From contig AP026131.1 in NCBI GenBank assembly GCA_030295235.1, forward strand, positions 124,001 through 188,000: a stretch of 64,000 nt of DNA, in the 5' to 3' direction. The notes under the pieces are model-generated. The model worked only from the letters and a program-made list of their open reading frames with translations, was not told where the DNA came from and made no database searches. The position numbers were made by a program, and so were the translations under genes. Positions 1 through 10,284 of the stretch are shown one piece after another. This DNA comes from Fistulifera solaris (Eukaryota > Bacillariophyta > Bacillariophyceae > Naviculales > Stauroneidaceae). Position 1 is the first letter of the stretch; each line of letters starts with the position of its first letter.

Positions 1-96
1 TGCAAAACTAATCAATTAGCGAGCAATTCTTTTGGATCATTCCTTTCGTCCTTCCCTCATAAGTCGTCGCATTTGCGGATCTGTTGTTGAATTGTC

Positions 97-2001
97 ATGT
101 CGGAAAGTATTTCACCGAAACAAGCACCAACGTGCGTAAAGGCAAAACCCGCGACTCCTCGACCTTTTCCTTCGCTTCGTGATCACATGGATCTTCCGAA
201 AGATGCGACGAGTCCGTATGCTGCTTCGTCACGAAGAACAGGTCAATATAGCGACTACGACAGCTCACCCGAATCGGACGAAGACGACGTGACACCTGCG
301 GCTATCGATTTGGATGAAGATGTGCGACTTGCGGTTGCCCTTCAACAAGAAGAATTTTTGGCGCAAGAACGCATGTTTCACAAGGCCAGTAAGGACGAGA
401 CGTCATTTCACTGCAATATGGATGAACTCCTGGCTCTCAGTCTGGAAAATGCAGATGATGACGACAATGAGGAGACCTGGATAGCCAAATTTGCTTCTAT
501 ATCCGAGACGAAATATGTATCAGACGATGAAGACGACGAGGATGACGAGAAGCGACAGGCCCAAATTGATGCGGATGCTGCTCTTGCCAAGGCAATGGCG
601 GAAACCTTTGAGCCTTTAGATGAAGAAACTCGCAAATTGGTTGAAGAGTTCGAAAAGGAGGCCATGTTTTTGACAATATCGGGAAGAGCTACGCTCTTTG
701 TTCAAGCCGTGCTTGACCTTGTAACCAAGACAGAAGCGACCTTGCCAACTAATATGCAGGCGAAGATTCGTGCGGTCAACAGGGATGACATGGTTTATTT
801 TGCTGAGCGCCTTTTGAAAGCTCAAGAGGATTTAGAGGAGCAAGGTAGAGACACGAGCGTTGACGTTGGGTATCATTATACCAAGAGTGAAGAATGCATG
901 ACGCGAATTCGTGTTGATGGGTTAATGACATTTGCCGAACGCAATGCAGCCGGCATTCCTCGTGTGTTCAACGGTGCTGCGTTTGGAGACGGAATTTACA
1001 CCGCTAATAACCCCACTTCCTATTCCGGATACGGTCCTATTGGTCTTTTAGTTGCAAGGTTGAAAGGAACCACGACAACAACCACGGGAACGCCCGCTGA
1101 TCAAGCTGACAGTGTCATTGGACATCCAGGTCGTGTTGACGAGATTATTGTTCTTCGAAATTCTAGGAATTGTCTGCCGTTGATTGAGTACGAGACGGCC
1201 CTCGCAAGTAGCCACAAGGCCCTCTTGGAAAACCTGCAAGGGGATCTACAGGCACTCATTTCGAAATACATACTCGTAGTGCCGAAGGTTAGTTTAGACC
1301 AATTACCTGCCAAGACATCGTTTCCTTCAGTCAAGATCGTGGCATTCAATCTACCGGACAATATGACTTACACGGCTCCGTCCATGCTAAACACCGACCC
1401 AATTTCGGCCACATCTCCTGCTGGCAGCTCGACTGATGAATGCCCCATTTGTCTAGCCACCCTTTCGCAATCCGTCGTTTCTTGAAACTACTGCGGCCAT
1501 AAGTTTCACCGCGAGTGCCTATTACAAAGCGCCAGAGCAGGCCAACGGTCGTGTGCCTATTGCAGAAAGCTGTTTCAAGAGCCACAAGGATTGTGCCCAT
1601 CGGGAACCCTGACTGTGTCGTATTCGAGCTCGCAAACATGCAGCGGTTTCCCGGCAGGAGTTATTACATTGGATTACAACATCCCCAACGGAGTTCAACA
1701 ATCGTATCATCCGTCGCCGGGTGTTGCGTTTTCTGGAGCTAAACGACAAGCATTTCTACCAGATAATCGCGAAGGTCGAGAGTTACTGAAACGACTCAAG
1801 TATGCCTTTACCAGAGGCCTTACATTTACTGTCGGTACGAGTTTGTCGAGCGGTGCGTCGAACACTGTAACCTGGGCCAGTATTCATCACAAGACTGCTC
1901 TATCGGGTGGCACACATGGCTTTCCAGACAATTCTTACTTTTACAATTGTCACCATGAGCTCGATAACTTGGGCGTTCCTGCTGCAGATGCATTTCAGTA
2001 A
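97..2001 (+). CDS. PARP-like / RING / Deltex C-terminal (DTC) ubiquitin ligase, in-frame TGA
   Basis: One reading frame runs from the ATG at 97 to the TAA at 2001 except for a TGA at 1483-1485. Order of parts: acidic N-terminus with UIM-like helices (VRLAVALQQEE, ELLALSLENAD, DAALAKAMAE) at about residues 75-185; a PARP-type ADP-ribosyltransferase fold at about 265-375 (GYHYT, then GAAFGDGIYTANNP, then EIIVLRNSRNCLPLIEYE); a RING finger (CPIC before the TGA, CGHKFHREC and CAYC after it); and a Deltex C-terminal domain to the end (TLDYNIPNG, then GFPDNSYFYNCHHELDNLG). The Deltex family joins RING and DTC to ubiquitinate ADP-ribosylated targets, so the PARP fold suggests a single-chain counterpart of the animal PARP9-DTX3L pair. 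The PARP triad is not the canonical H-Y-E, so mono-ADP-ribosylation or ADP-ribose binding only is possible. The TGA splits the RING; both halves are in the same frame and well conserved, so it may be a base error, a null allele or read-through. Confidence 0.75.
1483..1485 (+). other. In-frame TGA inside the RING finger
   Basis: The stop lies between the second zinc cysteine (CPIC) and the third (CGHKFH), at a loop position. Zinc-ligand spacing across it is normal for a RING, so one residue is simply replaced by a stop. No GT-AG intron could remove it without deleting zinc ligands. Confidence 0.85.
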
Positions 2002-2125
2002 CGATGGTGGAGAAGAATCACTTGCATGTTCAGAGATAAATTGATTTAACAAATTTTAAAGAGTTTCTTTATGATCGATGTTGAATGATCCGTATCAATC
2101 AACGCGATAAATTAGCATATCGTTT

Positions 2126-2800
2126 TTACGACATTCCGAGGCTCTTGAGACTGGGTGCTTCATCTGGTACATTGACACAGTACTGGTCCTCTGAGCGCAA
2201 ACAAGTCGTAATTGCCTCCACAGCGTTTGTAATAGCCAGATCAATTCCATTGTCACGAACATAGAATGTGTTTCCAAATTTCGCCTGAAGTCGGGTCCAG
2301 AAGACGTTCGGTAGATTGAGTTTGACTCCACCACCAACATTGAAATTCAAAACGTTTCCTTTGCCTCCAAATTGATCGACTACAAGAACAATGTACTTGT
2401 CGTCCTTCTGTCCTTCTTTACCAAGATCCCAGTAATCGCGAATCGCCAATCCAGGAGTGTTGGGGTACGCTTGACACAGAACACGAACACGAAAGCCCGT
2501 GTCGCGCTCCAGCGCTTTGAGTAGATCATTCATCCGACGGGCTTGTCCGGCCGTCAGAAACTTTTCCGTCTGAATGACATTCAAACCAGCTTCTGTCGGA
2601 AGCAAATCCGGACGATTGACTGCTTCTAAACGAGCATAGGCGGGAGATGCCAGTGTTGTTGCCCCTGTCACAACAGCAGCGCCACCACTGATCCAGGAGG
2701 CAATCACCGTTCGTCGCGATGTATTGGGTGCTACAGAAAACGCCGATGCCGATGCGGCGAAGCACAAGAATGCACAGATGACAGTGCAACGAGAGGGCAT
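2126..2800 (-). CDS. TPM-domain protein, predicted thylakoid lumen
   Basis: 224 residues. The N-terminus is a diatom bipartite plastid presequence: hydrophobic signal peptide ending ASASA with Phe at +1 (ASAFS motif), a Ser/Arg-rich transit stretch, then a twin-arginine, Tat-like second signal (SRRTVIASW ... ASPAYA). The mature part from about residue 58 is a TPM domain (LLPTEAGLNVIQTEKFLT, then GFRVRVLCQAYPNTPGLAIR, YIVLVVDQFGG, NFNVGGGVK). TPM proteins of the thylakoid lumen (TLP18.3 group) act in photosystem II repair; that role is inferred from the family. Intact, with no frameshift. It is transcribed away from the golgin gene, and the two share an upstream region that contains the 33-34 bp repeat block. 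Confidence 0.85.
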   Translation of the reverse strand: MPSRCTVICAFLCFAASASAFSVAPNTSRRTVIASWISGGAAVVTGATTLASPAYARLEAVNRPDLLPTEAGLNVIQTEKFLTAGQARRMNDLLKALERDTGFRVRVLCQAYPNTPGLAIRDYWDLGKEGQKDDKYIVLVVDQFGGKGNVLNFNVGGGVKLNLPNVFWTRLQAKFGNTFYVRDNGIDLAITNAVEAITTCLRSEDQYCVNVPDEAPSLKSLGMS

Positions 2801-3013
2801 ATTATATTATTGTGTTTTTCTCCGAGTTGACTACTATTTAGCAACTAATAGCATTTGTAATGAAGGCAATAAGGTATAGTCATCGTCTGCCGATTACCGA
2901 TTATTATTGCGCTGACACAGTTCTGGCGTTTTGTTTCAGCGTGACATCATCTCGGATTTTCATGTCGTCTCCACAAAGGTGTCACCGACGTCAGAAATTT
3001 TGTAAGTGTATTT

Positions 3014-3295
3014 ATTTACGTATCCACAAAATCTGGGAGTGTGTTGTTTTCACGTATCCACAAAATCTGGGCTTGTCCTTTTCACGTTTCCATAAAATCT
3101 GGGATTGTCTTGTTTCACGTACCAGGTACAAGCAACCACAAAATCTGGGGTGCGATCTTTCACGTCCCCAGAAAATATGGGCGTGTGGTGTTATCACGTT
3201 TCCAGAAAATATGGGAGTGTCTTGTTTTCACGTCGCCAGAAAACATGGGAATGTGCTGTTTTCACGTTCCAGAAATTATGGAGATGTGCCGTAAA
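3014..3295. repeat. Repeat block A: eight 33-34 bp units with CCA(G/C)AAAAT(C/A)TGGG core
   Basis: Cores start at about 3024, 3058, 3090, 3135, 3168, 3202, 3236 and 3269, so the period is 33-34 bp with one 45 bp step. Each unit has the form CACGT(n)2-3 CCAGAAAATATGGG followed by a G/T-rich tail ending TTTT. Units drift from CCACAAAATCTGGG at the left to CCAGAAAATATGGG at the right. The block lies between the divergently transcribed TPM and golgin genes. Reading frames across it are repeat translations, not genes. Block B near 31.2 kb is the same family in the opposite orientation. Confidence 0.9.
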
Positions 3296-3480
3296 CCTTA
3301 GTCTTTTATGGGCTCCGTTGGGTCTTTTTCTGCTTTCTGCTTCTTAGCATTTTGTTAAAGTCTATTCAAACAAGTAACAATAGGTTCTAAGCAACAACCA
3401 TACCTTGATTATTACGTCGCAGACACGTCGTTGAACAAAAGAAGAAACTGTAAAATAGGAATAAAGGGAACACGGTGATC

Positions 3481-5667
3481 ATGTCTCGATGGTTGAAATC
3501 CGTCAATAATTTACTCGACAAGTTGGACGATCAGAGTCGATATTGCCGATGCGGCTGCTTTTACACAGCGCATGGCGGCAAGAGTTGGAGGTGCTGTACA
3601 GCGAACACACTCGGATGATGACGAGGATGATGACGAAGAAGAAATGTCGGAGAGTTATGATGATGAGAGTATATCATCGTTTCTAGACGAGGACGAAGGG
3701 CATGAAGAGGAAGTACAGGAGGAACCAGAGGCAAGTGACAATTTAGACACCGAAGAAAGCCTTATACAAAGAGACGAAACAGTACGATTGCGCAACAATC
3801 CATCGGATCCGACCGCCACTCCTGCGGCAAGTAATTATAGCTATGGCGAAGATGTCTTTTTCACACCCATGGATCAAATACGTCGAGAACACATTTCCGA
3901 AATCATTTCGCCACCAAGAGAAGTCGTTTCGTCTCTCCCTTCGTCTCAGTCAGTGTCCTCGCACCAATCGGATCTACCCAGCCAGTCAAATCCGTCTACA
4001 GTGATAAGGACTCATCCGAGTCAAACAATTCTCGAAGGTCAGGCATCGCGACAAAGACTCCATAAACCTGCCGTCAAATCCCCACCCAACAGCGGTATGC
4101 CCTCTTCTGTCACTAATGCTAATAAATCGAAAGCAATCAAGAAACTCAAAGAGGAAAATCAGCGACTGCAACAGCTTCAGGTTGCCCTGGAGAAATCAAA
4201 CGCCGAGCTCCAGGACGAACTGGAGCACGCCCGGGCGGAATTGACGGCACAGCACGTAGAGTTGCAACTAGCGGCAGAACGTATGGAGAAAGATCGTATT
4301 CGGAACAAAGAAGATCGAGAAGAATTGTTGGAAGAACAGGAAGAAGAGCTGCAGCAACAAAAGAAGAATATGACCAACAACTGGCGGAACAAAAGGAATA
4401 CTATGAAAATGAGTTACGAGAATTGCGGAAACGGCTGCAACAAGAAGAGCACAAACGACTTGAAGAGGGTGGAGATTGGACGAAAGAATTAGAAGATGCG
4501 TTGCAGCGGGAGAGAGATGCGCTAAATGAATTAGTCTCAGTCAAATCGGAAAAACAGCAGTTGGAGTCCAAAGTCGCTACACTGGACTCTCAACGAGAGT
4601 CGCTGCAAACAAAGGTTGCTTCACTGAAAGAGAGTTTAAGGAATACCACTGAGCGAGAGCGTATAGCTGAAGAAAAATTAGACAAAGAAATGAATCAGCA
4701 CAAACGACAATTGAGACAGCAGCGCGAGCGAGAGGAACAGCTAGAACGCACCGTTGCGGAACTGAGCGCTGCCTTGACCAGCGCGCAGCAGCAAGTAACA
4801 TCCTCGACCCCTTCGTCTGTAGAGCACGGCATAATGGCTTACAAAGAACGATATCTAAACGCAATGGAAGAGATGGAGACATTGAAGTCGCAGCTTTCTC
4901 ATGTAACACAACAAAATGGAGTTTTGCAAATGGAACTCCAATCCATGTCGCATGAACGGACAGCTGATGCAGAAGTAATGCGAAATCGCCAGCGAAAATA
5001 TGATGAACAGGTTCACGAGCTACAAAGGCAAGTAGCGTATTTGGAAGCCACTTTGAGAAGCACGTCGAACGAACAAAATAATGAGGAAATGAACGGTTTG
5101 TTGAACAGTCCGGTTTCTCAGCAACAGGTCGAGCGACTTGCAAAGGAGCTGGAACAGGCACAGCGACAGCTTGCTTTTTCTACGGGGCAGATTGTAGAAT
5201 TAAAAGGGCTTTCTGATGCAGCCAAGGCCGAAGTCCTTGCTCTGAAAGGGCGCCTTCAATCGGCAATGGACCGTGCTGAAATGGCAGAGAATGCTTTAGC
5301 ATCGCAAACTTCTTCAACATCTAGAGCCTGCGATATGGGCGAAGCAAGTTATTCGAACACAAGAACAGTTCGACGGAGAGTTCGAGGTGGTCGAGGTCGC
5401 TTTAGTCATCTTTCAACAAGGTCGATGTTTTCCGTGTTGGGAATGCATGTAATAGGGGAGCAAATTTCTATGACAGTTGATGCTATCGACAATTGGATGC
5501 TCGAGACAGGTAATATTCTGCGCCATGAACCCTTGGCACGTTTAGGATTTGCTATTTACTTCGCTTTGGTTCATCTCTGGTGTTTGGGTTTAGTTTTCTT
5601 CCATACTGTTCAGTCTGAGCGCGCGGATTTGGGATCACTCACAACGCATAAGAAACATGTGGAGTAA
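3481..5667 (+). CDS. Golgin-84-like (GOLGA5) coiled-coil tethering protein, two frameshifts
   Basis: The N-terminal segment at 3481 (MSRWLKSVNNLLDKLDDQ) resembles the start of plant and animal golgin-84. An acidic Ser-rich region follows, then a long coiled coil from about 4110 to 5300 (Gln/Glu/Leu heptads), a basic patch and one C-terminal membrane span (ARLGFAIYFALVHLWCLG) with a short tail, the golgin-84 layout. These proteins are tail-anchored in Golgi membranes and tether vesicles. Two frame changes are needed: one between about 3532 and 3542 (first frame to the one holding the ATG at 3572), and one in the A4 run at 4359-4362, where one extra A joins the coiled coil without a gap. The first is not in a homopolymer. 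Convergent with the SART3-like gene. Confidence 0.8.
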
Positions 5668-5741
5668 CTACTAATGAATGATTACATAGTGTAACTATTC
5701 ATAATGAAAAAATCGTTTAACATACCATGAGTGCAGAGGCT

Positions 5742-8530
5742 TTACTTTTCCGATGATAAAGCTAGCTTTGGCCGTCGATCGACGCCACGAGGTTTGAATG
5801 CAAGGACACTTGTTCCTGCATTGTTCGCTTTTGAATGAGTTGCAATGCTCTCGTCCTGGCCTCTGGAAGAATCCTGCTCAGGTTCCAGTTTGTTCTGTTG
5901 CACAGCCTCAACCGTTTCGGCCTTCTCCCTCCGTTTCTGATTAAACTTGCTCTTTTCCCTTGTCCCTTGGGATTCACTCGATGCATACCAGCCGGAACTA
6001 AGGAAACCGCCGGCATATGAGACATTTCAATTTTCACAACCTTTTCTTTGATGCCTATTTCCTCATGGAGAGCCAGAGCTTTAGCTGCCGACTCCTTTTC
6101 TTCGAATTGCACTAAACCCCATCCTTTCGATAACGGTTTCACCCCATGATCATGCTTGTTACGGATGATTTTGGCATGAACAATTGCACCGCAAAGGGGT
6201 CGAAAAATGTCGACGAGATCCATATCTTCTGTCGAGAGATCTAAATTCGAAACGCGGATAGTGAAGGGATGCGCCTTGTGATGAGGCTTTTTTAATTGCA
6301 CCTCGGGACTATCATCGTTATTCGCAGGAGCTTCGCTTCTGGCATCTGCTTCATCAGCTGTACTTGAAACAGGCTCTGTATTGGTGCCCGGTTCCTCATT
6401 TTTTAAATTCTTTCGCTTCAACTTTTTTGGGGAGGACTCAGTGCTCGGACTGTCTTCATCAATATGACCACGTTTCCGTTGTGTTCTCACTTCCGCTGTT
6501 GATTCAATCGGTTCCACGTGAGCAATAATCGCTTGACTTAAAACTGATTCTCCAGCTGGGTCAGCAGTGACATGCTTCATCTTTTTGATATAGACTTCTC
6601 GGCCAAACTCAGGCTTCGTTCGGACCCAAACATTTGTTCGAAATCATGCCACTCTTGGCACAGATCGGAAAGTGCGCGGCTGTAAGGTCGAACACCAAAC
6701 TGAAGCAAATTATCCTTACTATACTGCGGTCCGACAGATTGCACACCCTTCTGAAAAAGAAATCGAATGTTACGTATGTGCCGTCCGATTGCAACTGGAT
6801 TGGATATCAACCATGAACCGCAACTTGTAAATTGTCGAATGTACGATAAGTAAAGGTCTGGATACGGAGGGTTATGCACTTTGCAACACCTCTCGAATTC
6901 ATTCAAGATAAATTTCATCTTTTCTTTGGTTGAGTACGGTAAAGTGGAAGATGGTTTCTCGGAAAATACTTGCTTGCATGGTTGCAGTAAAGAAGATCTG
7001 ACGCAGCCCTCTCTTTCCAGAGCAGTGCTCGACCGTCGCTCCATGAAGGATGACATTCTTTCAATCTTAATTCGATTTCCTCAAACATGTCTGGAACGTC
7101 CTCAATCAAATCTTCTATCTCTTCCTTGGATTTGTCGTCTATCTCGGGGTCAGAGAGCTGACCTTTGGACAACTCCTCCGGGTCATCGAAAGCAACCTTC
7201 TTAGATTTTGTTTTCTTGGCCAGTAATCCGAGAATCCGTTGCTTAACAATTCTAATGGTTTCTAAGTACAATCCAAGAAAAATCGTGGGACTCGGCGGAA
7301 GGAATCCCTTGCTCAGCGCATTCTGAACGGTGCTGAGAAGTTGATCCGGTTCCAGAACACTAACGCCGCACGTGGCGATCAACTGGAGCGCATGTAATTG
7401 CTTTTGGCCAGTTCATAGCTATACGGACAGTTTCGGCATGCGCGCTGAATCACACTCTGCAGTTGCGTTAACAACGAGTACTGCGGCTCCCCAACAGCTG
7501 AGTTGACTTTGTTGCTAATGTGGAAATAATATGAAATCCAGAGCTTCTCGACGGTTGGGCATTCCGCGATGGCCCGTTCGTAGACCTGATTGATTATGTG
7601 AGAAATACGATCAGGTATTGTTTCTTCATCCTCATCCAGATCGAAAGCTTTGCCTTTCTGTTTTGCAGATTGGCTGATGCGTAACATCTTGATATACGAG
7701 AGAAAAGCATTTGCAGTTCTTTCTCCTCCCAAGCCCATGGCGAACTTTTGATCGCTGGATGACTCAAGCTCGGCAATCCATTCTTGCGGCATGACACCAT
7801 TGATTGGCTGAGTCAAGAGATAACGTCCCAAGATGCCTTCTTCGTGCATTGCTACATCGATTTCGTCCTCAGCGGAAACAAATGAGCTGTACATGCGAGC
7901 TTCCATTCTTCTACCAATTTCCATCATTTCTTCGACGTCACTGTCGAACTCAAAGCCATTTTTCCGACAGCATTCTCGATATTCAGAGGCAATTGTATCG
8001 TTAATCTCCTTCATTGGAGTTCTCGAGCGGCGAATAAAACTCTCACTAATGTGTTTGACTTTTTGCTCTGTATTCAGAGTCGGTTCCTTGGCGTACAAAT
8101 CAATCTGATAACGAAACAGTATAGCCACCCAAGGTCCTTCATTACGATGCGATCCTGATCCAACTGCGTCTATTGCCGTTTTAAGAGCTTCGTCCTTCTT
8201 TTCGAACGGTTCGGAGCTGTTCATCAACCAGTAGTTGTAATAAATCTGCAGCAACGACGATGAAGGAAATTCGACAAGACCCAATTCTAGAGTTTGTAAA
8301 CGTATGACGGTTGCTTGTTCTTCCGAACCAACCCCAAAAGCTCTTAGAAAATCATACATTGTCTTGGAATACTGGATCCACAATAAGGGAGTCATCGGGC
8401 AATGAGAAGAAAGCGTCTCAAAGCTCTCAATTGCTGTTTGCAGATGCTCTCGACTCGTTTCATCATCCGAGGCGGCCTTCCTGCGTGCTTCCGCAATCGA
8501 GGTAACAAAGGCGCTGTAATCATAAGACAT
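5742..8530 (-). CDS. SART3/Prp24-like U4/U6 snRNP recycling factor, four frameshifts
   Basis: The N-terminal two thirds carry HAT-type helical repeats (for example TPLLWIQYSKTMYDFLRA, AIAECPTVEKLWISYYF, KMKFILNEFERCC). An acidic/lysine-rich linker (KRGHIDEDSPSTESSPKKLK) follows, then an RRM (FTIRVSNLDL, then KGWGLVQFEEKESAAKAL) and a basic C-terminal tail. HAT plus RRM is the SART3 layout: it helps reanneal U4 and U6 snRNAs in the nucleus. The frame changes near 7385, near 6915-6990, at the T5 run 6582-6586 and at the T4 run 5953-5956. One extra A on the coding strand repairs each of the last two, and the last gives a C-terminus ending PRGVDRRPKLALSSEK with stop at 5742-5744. No GT-AG introns explain these breaks. 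Confidence 0.78.
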
Positions 8531-9291
8531 GATTGGTTTGCTTGAGGTCGATACAAGATGCTGGTTTGATAATCAAAAGCCCAAGCAAGTGCTCATTGTC
8601 AATCAACAGGGAAACGAAGCGTGTCGCACAGCATGACTGAAAAAATGCAGTCATGGTAAATGTCGTCTACACTTGGGCCTACAGTAAACTATCGTGAAAC
8701 GGATCCGCAACCATTTTTCGACGAAATATTATCCATGAGTGCTAAAATGATGCTGTAGTTTTTAACATAATGGTTGGAGTGAACAACGCTTGCGAAAGGG
8801 ACGTACTTTCTTGGAAGTCTGGAGACTAGTGAACTTCTTTCTTGACTGTGAAAATTTCTGATTCATGACTGAAATGGAGTCTTGGGTGGCCCACAGTAAA
8901 AAAATGGGCGTGACACGTTTACAAGTAGACAGACCGCACCTCCATTGCACAAAACATCATGCAGCGTCGTAGCGTTTACGGTTCCGTTGCTGCACTCATT
9001 GTCGAATACTATTTTTATCCGTTGAGGATCTCTTTGTGTATGTGACTACATATATAGCCTTGGTAAATGTATATTCTAGATTGTAACGCATCTTATTCCT
9101 GGCGTATCTATGATCCGACGTCTTCGCGGTTTGCGTTCGCGGGCGGTTGTTTTGTGATGGATAAAACGTTTCTTGCCATTTTTCTTCCTCGATACTTTAG
9201 CAAAGCAAAGTCTGAAGGAAAAGGAACGGAAGATCGAAAGTTATTTAAACTTTCTTTGTCTTTTAGCTTTCATTACGGTCCTTCAAACATC
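8531..9291. other. Intergenic, shared upstream region
   Basis: This lies between the 5' end of the SART3-like gene and the CaaX-protein gene, so it should hold both promoters. A TATA-like element (ACATATATAGCC) is at about 9048-9059. The ATG at 9067 is only about 8 bases downstream of it and is therefore an unlikely translation start. I see no other gene or repeat. Confidence 0.5.
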
Positions 9292-10284
9292 ATGAGAGCT
9301 CTGGAAGACATACCCTCGCATACACCCGTTCTGACTCGAAAGCAGTGGCTGCAGAATGCATTCAAGCCGACCGAGAAGAACAGAGCTCCGGCTCCCGGAC
9401 ATGATCTTGTACACAGTCGGTTATCGTGGCTCGAGGAACAGAAACGAAACTCTCGTTTGACGATGAGTCCGAACAACAAAGACGCCGCGAGCATTCCGGA
9501 ACACTTGGTGGAGGATCGAAAGAAATGGCTGGACGAAGAATTGCGTCGGATGCTCAAAAGGACCGAGGGGAACCGTCGACACTCGTTTCCCGCGCGAAGA
9601 TTTGCTAGCATGGGAAATTTGACCAGCATAGATGCAAGATGCAACTCCGACTTTAGTGTGGCTCAGAGTTACAGCTACGACATGTTCGACAAGAATCAAG
9701 GTGATTACATGGTCGGAATGAAGTACGCTATGCCTTGCTCGACAACTTCGACCGACACGGACATGACGAGCAGTAACTACTCCAGCAACTTTCAGGAATA
9801 CAAAGGCTTCATGCAGGAAAGTAATGACCTTTCAATGGAGGCGGCCGTGCCGCTATACTACGATGACGACGTCTCGAATGATCTACAGCGATACATCACG
9901 GACGTAAGCGAAAATTTGGACTACAAGATTATCAACATCGGCCACTTGGAGGATCAAAAGTCAAGCGTGACGAATCACGTCACGGTCCGAAAGCAGGTTC
10001 CAGCGCGAAGCACACTTAACGACATAGTGTCTCCCACCTCATCTTTAGCCGACTACGCCCGTCACAGTGCACACACATTTACTCAGACGCAGTTCGGAGT
10101 GGGGCCTCAGGATGAAGAGCTTGTGCTACATTCTTCGCATGATTATCCGTTACGTACGCCACCAAGAAAGACTCAGCGACCCATTGACAAAACTTCAAGG
10201 ACTAAAGACCAAAAAGCTGCTCGATCGAAGAAGGTAGTAATGCAAAAGCCAGTTGAAGCAAGGTGTACATGCGCCATTATGTAA
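9292..10284 (+). CDS. Unknown protein with three R..WL motifs and a C-terminal CaaX box
   Basis: About 330 residues if started at the ATG 9292 (MRALEDIPSHTPV); the same frame is open back to an ATG at 9067, but that lies almost on a TATA-like element. Near the N-terminus are three related segments, RKQWLQNAFK, SRLSWLEEQKR and DRKKWLDEELRRM, spaced about 25-35 residues apart. The middle is polar, acidic and Ser/Thr-rich with no domain I recognise. The tail is basic (KKVVMQKPVEARCTCAIM) and ends CAIM, a good farnesylation CaaX signal, with an extra upstream Cys (CTCAIM) that could be palmitoylated. A lipid-anchored, membrane-associated adaptor is plausible, but function is unknown. Frame intact. 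Confidence 0.6.
   Translation: MRALEDIPSHTPVLTRKQWLQNAFKPTEKNRAPAPGHDLVHSRLSWLEEQKRNSRLTMSPNNKDAASIPEHLVEDRKKWLDEELRRMLKRTEGNRRHSFPARRFASMGNLTSIDARCNSDFSVAQSYSYDMFDKNQGDYMVGMKYAMPCSTTSTDTDMTSSNYSSNFQEYKGFMQESNDLSMEAAVPLYYDDDVSNDLQRYITDVSENLDYKIINIGHLEDQKSSVTNHVTVRKQVPARSTLNDIVSPTSSLADYARHSAHTFTQTQFGVGPQDEELVLHSSHDYPLRTPPRKTQRPIDKTSRTKDQKAARSKKVVMQKPVEARCTCAIM

Noticed and set aside
1483-1485. Selenocysteine codon
   Set aside because: The TGA is at a loop position, not at a zinc-ligand cysteine or redox site, so Sec would have no evident role; no SECIS-like element was recognised downstream by eye.
3014-3295. CRISPR array
   Set aside because: Units are contiguous with degenerate tails, not identical repeats with unique spacers, and the context is eukaryotic nuclear DNA without cas genes.
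2860-3347. Plus-strand frames of 80-144 codons over repeat block A
   Set aside because: The translations are periodic copies of the 33-34 bp unit in several frames at once, with no conserved protein features.
4577-5161. 194-codon minus-strand frame opposite the golgin coiled coil
   Set aside because: A mirror of Gln/Glu/Leu-rich codons on the opposite strand, with no domain and no upstream signals.
5742-8530. Introns as the explanation for SART3 frame changes
   Set aside because: The conserved sequences on both sides touch or overlap within a few bases, leaving no room for a GT-AG intron.
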